Source: Pseudocercospora fijiensis CIRAD86 (Eukaryota; Ascomycota; Dothideomycetes; Mycosphaerellales; Mycosphaerellaceae). From it: a stretch of DNA of 64,000 bases. The notes beneath the pieces were generated by a model. It ran no database searches. It saw nothing but the letters and a program-made list of their open reading frames with translations, and was not told where the DNA came from. Location: assembly GCF_000340215.1 (NCBI RefSeq), contig NW_006921534.1, positions 4,649,041 to 4,713,040 on the forward strand. Reading direction: 5' to 3'. Below, piece after piece: positions 56,384 to 64,000 of the stretch. A program made the translations under genes and the position numbers. Numbering within the stretch: the first letter of the stretch is position 1; the number at the start of each line of letters is the position of its first letter.

Positions 56384-58626
56384 TTATTGATGAGGGGTTT
56401 TAGCAGGCTTTCGTGTCGCGACCGAGTCGCTCCGTTATCCGTACGGTTCGCACAGGCGCCGCACATGGGCGATCTCCATAAAACGCAAGCGCCGACGATA
56501 TGGAGGTTGAATTTTGCGGGGAAGCGCACGAGCTACCGAAGCCGAGTGCACCAAGATTGCGTGTTTGTGAGACACTGGTCGAGCACGGATCTCTCGATGG
56601 TCTGTCTGGTGCTGATGCGGTATATTGTGGGCGCCGTTACTCGCGTAGTCTTGTCTTGGTCAATCATCATGTTTGCTGCTTGGAAAGTTGACAAGCTAGC
56701 GCTGTGTTGCAACATGGGTCGACAAAGTTCTGCGAGTGCAATGTGCGTGAGAGTAGGTATTGCCTATCTCAGCGTGCTGATAGGTATGTTGAATCAACGC
56801 GGCCCAATAATTTGAGGATGCAGTAGCGGAAAGATACTCGATTCTACATTGGGCGTGGGGGTGTATACCAGTTCGAGAGGCTGGTCTGAGCCAACCTGGT
56901 CATGCTGCATGAACGCTGGGGCTCGGGGAGAAAAGTGGTGGAGACGATGCGCTGGTTAAGCGAGCTGAGGTGGCAAGAATGTTCACGCAACAACCACGGC
57001 TTGAGGCAACTAACTACATCAAGAAGTAGCTACTACTACACTGCTGATAAGGGCTGAGGAGATTTCAGATTTGTTGGGAGCGTTTCGGGCGGTAGGAGCA
57101 TTTCCAGCACGGCCCACGTTCTCCAGACTCCAGCAGAGCCATGGTATGTGTTGTATGTATGACAGGGTAGAATAGGTTGCGCTCAGGCCCGAAGCGCTTC
57201 AGTCCATTGCAGTCAGCAATGTTCCGAGAAGCACTGACGTCGAGGCTTTAGGTAGGAGGAAAATGATGATGCACTGTAGAGGAGGTCTGTGCTCGACACA
57301 CAGGAATGATGAAGGTGAGCCAATGTTTCTGCAGTAGGCTGCGTAGCTCATGTCATGCGAGACGTCGGCGTGGTGACAGATTGAGCGGCGTGACGTGCGA
57401 GGTGCTAGAGTAGGCGAGATTTTGCAGGCCAATAATTGCGTGCTGGAACAGAACAGCAAACAGGCGGCAAGGCCGGAAGAGTCATCTGATGGGTGAGGTC
57501 AGGTTGATGATCAGGCAAACACTGCCAAACAAAGAATGGGCGAACAGGGCGGTTCTCTGGAAATTGGCCGGACTGAGCGGCGCCGCGTGCTGCCGGCCTG
57601 GGGATTAGAGCGACAGGATTTGGTGAGGGTGCGAGGTGAAAGTTGCCGTGAAACGTGTGGGAGGCTGAGCCTGGCGCTTCGGGCCTGCAGTGCAGTCTGC
57701 AGGCCGTGCATCGCTCAGCAGTCGTGGCACGCTCTCGCGATGGCCGTGCTGCGATTTCGGGCACAGTGCACGGCGCACCAAGGAGGCCGCAGAGGCTCGT
57801 CGTTTCAGTGCACCAGGTGCACCTGGGCAAGCAGGACAGGACAGCAGCAGGCGTCGGCGCGTCGCAAGGTGTAGGTGTAGGTGTAGCCAGGCAGCGAAGG
57901 CAGGCAGGGTCAGAAGACAGAAGGTCAGACGCCAGCCCAGCCCAGCGGCCCCAGCCCAGCCCAGCCCAGCCCAGCAGGCCTTTCGGTTGGCGCGGCCAAA
58001 AGTGTTGGGCGCAGTGCCGAGCCGAGGGCGACAAAGGCAAAGGCAAAGGCGCAAAGGCCCGGGCTCCTGCTCCCAGCACTATCGGCGCTGAGCATGGGAA
58101 GTGTCGATGCTTGCGCTTGCCATTGTTACGACTGGCGGCCTGTGGTGCACGAGGCACTTTGGGACCCACTTCTCTGCTGGTCGTGCTTGATATTGATTGG
58201 CACGCCATCCACGTCGTGCGGTCGTGCCTGAGCGCTTTGCATTCGACGCCTTCATCGCAGCAGTAACCTCCGCTTTCCTTCGCGCCTTCATATACCTCCC
58301 GTTCGCCTTCGCCCTTGCCCTCACCCTCGCCGCCGCGTCCACTTCATGCATACATAATCTTCTTCAATCCATTCCATACTCGCACACGCCTGGAACATCT
58401 TCAGATTCTTCACCCACTGCCGCCAAGCCTCCCTCTCACCATCATACCACGCGGTCATTGCGCCATTGTCCGTGCGCACCTGTGAATCACCGCCGTCTTT
58501 AAAACACTTCCTCTGCTGCTCTCTCGCTGACCTGACCTACTCAATCCTTCCGACAACCATTCCGCCTTTGTCGACTGCTGCACCGTCGACACTGCCTTAT
58601 CACACATCACACACCTGCTCCCTACC
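56384..58626. other. intergenic and long 5' leader region of the Ecl1-like gene
   Basis: Normal composition, becoming very GC-rich from about 57500 to 58350. Large overlapping frames on both strands in the GC-rich part (58208-57405 on -, 57655-58266 on +) are low-complexity and mutually exclusive, the usual artefact of GC-rich DNA. CT-rich tracts from about 58260 to 58626 look like a fungal promoter and 5' untranslated region. Confidence 0.5.
57930..58062. repeat. GC-rich simple repeats (CCCAG and GGCAAA units)
   Basis: CAGCC/CCCAG pentamers repeat at about 57935-57977, and GGCAAAGGCAAAGGC units at about 58030-58055. A GTAGGT hexamer repeat is just upstream (about 57870-57888). They account for the long false frames here. 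Confidence 0.8.
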
Positions 58627-59049
58627 ATGGATTGCTTCGCAGACTTCTGCCTCCACTGTGACCGAGATTCTCCCGATGGACCATACTGTTCTCAGCAATG
58701 CAAGCTGGCCGACCTCGAGCCATCCACCCCGAGCTCGCCGACTTGTCCCACTTCGTCAAGTGCCGAGCGCAACTGGACATCACGCCAGTACTACCAGCGA
58801 AAGACACCTTCGTACAGTACTCCATCAACAAGCGGTCGACCCCAGTCAGGCTACTTCATGTGGACACCACCGCAGCAGGCGGATGATCGATCCTTGACCC
58901 CATCATCGTCAAGAACGTCTCTCTCATCAACGTCGTCCACGAGCACAGCGTCAGGCAATTACTCGCAGCACACGAAAGCTCAGCTCAACGACTATTTCAG
59001 CTCCTTCGACCAGGCCAAAGCTGCTAAACGAAGATCGAGCCTCAGATAG
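58627..59049 (+). CDS. Ecl1-family life-span regulatory zinc-binding protein
   Basis: Single exon, 140 residues. The N-terminal segment FCLHCDRDSPDGPYCSQQCK has the C-x2-C ... Y-C-S-x2-C pattern of the Ecl1 (life-span regulatory factor) family, with Cys at 8, 11, 21 and 25 and one more at 3. The rest is Ser/Thr/Pro-rich and disordered, with a short C-terminal helix (QLNDYFSSFDQAKAAKRRSSLR). In fission yeast these small nuclear proteins extend chronological life span and respond to nutrient and metal stress; the role here is inferred from that family. The CT-rich leader and normal composition support a real, expressed gene. Confidence 0.88.
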   Translation: MDCFADFCLHCDRDSPDGPYCSQQCKLADLEPSTPSSPTCPTSSSAERNWTSRQYYQRKTPSYSTPSTSGRPQSGYFMWTPPQQADDRSLTPSSSRTSLSSTSSTSTASGNYSQHTKAQLNDYFSSFDQAKAAKRRSSLR

Positions 59050-62000
59050 ACCACCATACTTTCTTCTTGACTCGACAAACTTCTCAATGTCAGACCCTGT
59101 GGAAGTCAATTGACTCCTGTGCTATCTTTCGACTTTTCCACTACCGCATGTCCTACTTTCCGCACCGCAACCAGGAGCTTTGAGATCACAGAACAGAGGC
59201 CGGGCGAGGTGTCTTTTCACGGCTGTACTACTAAAAGCATTTGAGAGGGCGTCTTTGACGACCATGTAGCTGGGAGCAAGAACTTTTTTTGATCTTCGGT
59301 GTTCAGGAATGACATGGCCGGCGAGCCAATGAGCATGGATGGAATGTTGTTTCAGTGTTTGGGTTGAGGGTCCAATGTGAGGGTTCAGTCACTACTCTTG
59401 TCGATGTTTGTTCAGCATGGAGGGGACCCTTGCAACGCTTGGGACCGACACACAAGTGTCACTGCGCAGCGGAGACGCGACGTAGCTTTCCGGAACGGAG
59501 GAAAGAAGGGATGGTAGAGGCGGAAGTTTCAGGTGCCTCTCCATTATTGTGCCACATGTCTCCAGTGAAGGCTTACCTTCCGGAGCATGTCGCCAGCCTC
59601 GCTTGAGGCTTACCAGTTCACCACAACTGGTACTGGCATAGCAGGTCAACAAGAATTGAATGACCTTGCTGCACTGTTGTCTCTCATGATGATGATCTGA
59701 TGTCCGGATTCCATGCCACTCTGAACTATATCGCGGCCACAACATCCATGCTGACGGTTGGTTGCCGAGATAGTCGCTCGAGATAGTCGCTCGAGAAGTA
59801 CGATGACCTAATAAGCGCTGCATGCTCCCGCCGAATGCCAGAGCACTGCATTAGGCAGGATGAACTAGCTCTGTCCTCCCAAATGAGGAACATGATTGTC
59901 GTCGATGCGACGATACTGCTACTCACCGTCCCCGCTTTTCCTTCCAACTACAGTACTACAACACGGAGCTATGATGAACTTGCCTATCTATCATCGATCT
60001 GCTTCATCTAGCGTCTCTACCACGACTCAACTCTTTCTACGAAGCACGAAAGACGTAAAGTATTACATACGACCAAACTTCCCCACTTTTCTTCGACGAG
60101 AGCTTCAGCTTCTTGTGTCAGAACACGTACCCACATCTCAAAAGGAGGTACAAGGTGCATAACATCTCCTTGGTACTGGCTGGCACTTCATGAATCGTTG
60201 GTGGTGGGTCGCCGGTCGTGCATGATGAATAAGCCAAAAAAAAAGATCATCCCCCCGGACTCCGACAACGACAACGACCCCCGTGACTTTTTTTTCTTCT
60301 TCTTCTTCAGCAGAACATGACATGAATTATGAATGGCAGCACAGTTGATGAGAATCCGATTCTGATGAGACAAGGAATGCGTGCGGAGCCGGGGATTCGT
60401 GTTACGGAGCCAATGAACGAGGGAAGAGAAATTGAAAATCTTTTACATATACGTCCTTGGATATATACCTATTCTTATAGAATTTCTCAACGTGGCAGGC
60501 AGCAGGCGGTCGCCGGTCTGAGATGTTGTTGTTGTTTTGACGTAATGACGTTGTTGCCGTGAAGGTTCGAGGAAGGGTTCCGTAAGCAACACGGCAATGC
60601 TGTGAATGGTCGAGGGCTTTTTCAGAGTTGGTGAAATCCTGGTTTGCTACGTGGAAGAATATGAATGGGGGGGGGATGGTGCAAACTTCAAAGCTTTTTC
60701 GAAACATGGTCCCTGTCATCAACCTCGAGGAAGGGACTGGATCTGAATCTTTTGGTTTTTTTGGTTTGTTTGTTGCAGGGAGGCTACCTAGGTCCGCAAG
60801 AGCCGCTTTGTGGAAATATTCCTTCACTCACCTATAAGAATGTGCCTGTCCTGTCCGTTGCCTGTTTTGGATACATACCTTGGGATCCACATTCTCCTGT
60901 TTTTAAGAGTTGGTTGACTAGAGAGGGAAAGAGTTTATACTTTCTCACGCCCTTCTTGCGTTTCTCGGATTCGTCTCGCAGGGGCGAGTCTACTTTCGAG
61001 GCCATCAACGGTTTCCTGAATCCTAACGGACGCATAGAAGACGCCTTCGATTGGTAGTTACAGCATCCTTACTGCTGAGGTGCTTTGAAACAGTGTCCGT
61101 GCGTGTTGGACGGAAGTTGTCCGGAAGTTGTGATGAACAACGAAGACCGATGATGTGTCTTTTTACAAGGTAACTACCAGAACGCAGCACTGACGAACGG
61201 CGTTCCACCGATCATGTTTGATGTTTTCAATCAAAGCTTGATCATACTCTTCCAATTGTAGAACCCAACAGTAATCTCAGACTCATTCTGCCAGCTCGCC
61301 ATTGGTACGAAGGAGAACATGTTGGCCACAACGTGGTCTAGAGTCTAGACCTCATGCTACAAATGCAAAGGTCCTGAACCAGATGGCTGTCATGTATTCG
61401 TAAGCCTATGAAATTTTCCTAGCTTCCAATCAATACCTGGTGCTTACTTACCTCAAACACCCGCTCCCTATGCTCCCCGGGCTCTAATACAATACTTACC
61501 ATGAAAGAAAGCTAGGAAGCAAGCCATGCAAACGAGCCAATTGGCACCCATGCCTCTGAGAAGAGGAAACTTGAAAGTCATGGTGTCACGACTTTCTTCA
61601 TGTTGAAGGTGATGAGTCATGACTTTTCGCTTAGTATGGTTCGGTATCAAAGACACCACCATACCCAGTGATTGATAATGGATGACTACGAGGAACAGTA
61701 CGAGTGATCCTACCAAATTTCCCGGAGAAAGTTCTCGTTTAGTGCAGAAGCATTTTCCAGATAGAGTGTCGTCGTTGAAGCAGAATGAGCCGGTTGCACA
61801 GATCTGTCCCGGTGACAACAACCTTCGTGATTCGTGAGGCCGAACGGGACGACCTACATGTAAGGAATTCTAGTCAGCCTGATATCTTGGGCTCCGCCGG
61901 ATTTGTTCACTCACTACCTTAGCGCTGCGATTGTGCGGTTCAATGCTGGTGCGAATTCTTGATAGCAAGGTGCCCATTGCGCTGTTGGTACTGCAATGTG

Positions 62001-62440
62001 GGAAGAACTGCGCAAGCGAGTGAGAGGAGCATGTCAGCAACACTGAGCTGATGGAAATCTTGTCCCATCTCTTGTTGGCTTTAGGGACGCCTGCTCTGCC
62101 CGCAGAGCTCGATCGTCTCTTCTGGCTTGTAGGCAGCACACTGGCGACGCGGTCCGAAATCATTTCCAATTCTGGCAGGAAGCAGCAGCTTCTCCAGCTT
62201 CCTTTTCAGCATATCTCCAACACCAATGCAAGGCGCGTGTGTAGAAGGATCGATGCAAGCAGATGGAGATACTGTGAACCATGCTTCAGATGAAGAGCAG
62301 TAAGGGACGATGTTCACGATGGCGCTGAGATGGTTTCTCAAATACCACCACTGTCCAGGCAACAGGCTCTCTCTCTCATTATTGTCAGAGGTTAGCAAGA
62401 GCCTATCTCGAGACCAGACGAGAATGTTAGCGATTCCTAC
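59050..62440. other. gene-poor stretch of normal composition
   Basis: No gene could be supported in about 3.4 kb. Frames noticed include 60665-61057 on +, 61821-61468 on - (Cys-containing, with two hydrophobic stretches) and 62398-62081 on -; none has recognisable features. A tandem 17-base repeat (GAGATAGTCGCTC units) occurs at about 59767-59793, and an A8/T8 plus TTC-repeat tract at about 60235-60310. RIP-type composition begins near 62440. Confidence 0.45.
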
Positions 62441-64000
62441 CTTTATATTCTTACCTGCGTTTTATTATTAGACAATTTGCCTTTACGGAACACAGCGGTC
62501 CGCGTCCCGTATATAGACTACTCCGTAGCAGGCTTAGATAAAAACTATACGGAGCTAAGCAAATTTTTCTACTAATTAGGGCGGGGAATATAGGAATCGC
62601 TATTCTCGTCTAGGCCGTTTCTATCGGGATTTCGACTTCCTATATTAAACATTTATATAGGAGAATCGCAAAACCCTAGTTTTAATACTAGAACGACTAT
62701 TTCCTATAGTAAAAATTTCTCTCTATAGCGGGAATACCTCTCTTCGTATTACTATCTTTTTCCCGAAGTTTCCTAGATACGAAATCGGGTATAAATATAT
62801 CGTCGTCGTCGTAGTGCCTACGTCGCGATATACGCTAGGTAGATACGACTATATTATCGCGCATTTCTATTACGACTATACCCTCTACGGCTTTCTAGCC
62901 TACTTCCGTAGGACTATCTCTATCCTCTACTATAGATAGATATATATCTAGTCGCTCTCCTTCTAGTCTATCTGCCTCCTCCGATCTTTCTAGTATTCTA
63001 TTTTATAAGTATTTAGGCAACGGATCTACCGAAGAGAAGGACCTAGCGGATCGCCTATAACTAGAAGTAGATAGCATTATAGATAGTAGTAGCGTTAGTA
63101 GTAGCGATAACGAGTCGACCCGCTACGTAACTTGCTAGCCCCGCGCTCGTCGCGATAAAAGACAGCGCTATAAAGAAGTAATACGTAAGATACGGGAAAA
63201 CAACCTTACTATAGGGAAGGTCGTACGGTACTAGGCTAGTAAACTATAGAGTAAGTCCTATACGTATCGCGTCGGCTAGCTCTCTATTATATTAAATACG
63301 GAGCTACGCAAATCGAAGTAGGTTAAGTTGTCTAGTAGTAAGAATAGTAATATTATTCGTAAACTCGATTACCTAATTAGAAAGAGCTTGTATAGGAAAT
63401 AGCGGAGGACTCTTCGATCCGCTATAGAGGTATCCGAGGCCGTAGCGGGCGACTAGGCCGCTACGCTACTCGAACCTATTAATAGATTCGATAATCAATT
63501 CTCCGTCTAGTAGTTTAAAGATATATATAAGGTTATCCGGGATGTTACTCTAGTATAGCATTAATTTGCCCGTAGCGTATTAGTTAGGTAGCGTAATAAA
63601 GAGCCGGATAATCTCGATATACGAATATTTACCCTTACTACCTTTATCCTCTATACTCGCTCTCGGAACAAATCTAATTAGTTTGTAAAGGCATTTAGTC
63701 GGTACCTCCTATTAAATAGCGTAAAGCAGAGGGCATTAGATGTCCTATCGGGGATTAGTTTAATCGCTACGTATATAGTACTATACCGTAAGGAGAAGCT
63801 TTCTAGGAGCGAGTAGAAGGTAGTTATTTAATCGCATTATAGTTAACTCGTGCTTATTCTATATAGGAAAGGCTCGTCTAGTTAGCGTATAATATTATAT
63901 AGTATATAGTATACGACAATATTAATTTCTAGGATACAGTTCGGGATTAGACTATATCTAATTAGTCGGTTATACGCAATCTTACTACGGCGCTGCTAGT
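62441..64000 (+). mobile_element. RIP-eroded repeat, runs off the window; possible DUF6589-type protein relic
   Basis: CA/TG depletion starts near 62440 and continues to the end. From about 63000 a + strand frame is readable with TAG interruptions: an acidic Ser-rich segment, a basic region (RRDKRQRYKEVIRKIRENN), and a helical block near 63625-63765 (TFILYTRSRNKSN, then LLLNSVKQRALDVLSGISLI). The last block resembles the start of DUF6589-type fungal proteins, whose pattern is Y-x-R-N-x-x-S-N followed by ...G-x-x-x-R-x-L-x-x-L. This match is from memory of the pattern and is tentative. No termini are seen. Confidence 0.5.

Noticed and set aside
57405..58266. Large overlapping frames on both strands (267 and 203 codons)
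   Set aside because: They overlap each other in a GC-rich, repetitive leader region with CCCAG and GGCAAA repeats. The composition is low-complexity with no domain or start context. Long frames are expected by chance in such sequence.
61468..61821. Possible small Cys-rich secreted protein on the minus strand
   Set aside because: It has a few Cys and hydrophobic stretches, but no signal peptide at the start, no conserved spacing and no family resemblance.

Overview
The window reads as a piece of a filamentous ascomycete genome (Pezizomycotina, most likely a Dothideomycete). The evidence is short GT-AG introns of about 50-190 bp in otherwise compact genes, a GPI-anchored alpha-amylase of the AgtA type, fungal housekeeping genes, and heavy repeat-induced point mutation (RIP) of transposons. 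The RIP here is the CpA-to-TpA type. In the repeat blocks CA and TG dinucleotides are nearly gone, CAG/CAA/TGG codons have become TAG/TAA, and CpG is kept, so the blocks are not extremely AT-rich.

The layout alternates sharply between RIP-eroded transposon blocks and ordinary gene islands. Transposon blocks: 1-5.85 kb, Ty3/gypsy element with a chromodomain-like tail; about 5.9-9.2 kb, PIF/Harbinger; 12.1-15.4 kb, piggyBac; 19,303-21,712, hAT with an 8-bp target duplication; 30,085-34,392, Tc1/mariner transposase plus a second ORF between inverted repeats; 37,129-44,885, complete gypsy element with 116-bp LTRs and a 5-bp target duplication; 47,649-50,798, Fot1/pogo; 53,124-56,383, a second PIF/Harbinger with a 23-bp TIR and TTA target duplication; 62.4 kb to the window end, an unclassified relic. 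Nearly every eukaryotic cut-and-paste superfamily common in fungi is present once or twice, and no transposase or pol frame I could follow is intact.

Gene islands: secreted GPI-type alpha-amylase (9.8-11.7 kb); a conserved-looking coiled-coil protein with three Cys-Pro motifs (17.2-19.0 kb); Mrp10, a small mitochondrial ribosomal CHCH protein (22.3 kb, two exons, too short for a simple ORF scan); Aha1, the Hsp90 co-chaperone, broken by a 41-bp tandem duplication (23.1-24.2 kb); relics of a Clr5-like gene and of a fungal transcription factor (24.8-26.3 kb); a divergent pair, cytochrome c heme lyase and mevalonate diphosphate decarboxylase (27.3-29.6 kb); an acyltransferase of the penicillin IAT type cut at its 5' end by a transposon end (34.4 kb); a partial P450 interrupted at its 3' end by the complete gypsy element (36.2-37.1 kb); an MDR-type oxidoreductase (45.0 kb); and an Ecl1-type life-span regulator (58.6 kb).

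Most notable: the acyltransferase, P450 and MDR genes look like the remains of a small specialised-metabolism locus taken apart by two transposon insertions; the P450 heme-binding loop carries a RIP-type Gly-to-Arg change, which suggests mutation spreading out of the adjacent element; and the Aha1 duplication appears to be a real frameshift or an assembly error worth testing. I found no tRNA, rRNA or CRISPR feature that I could support.
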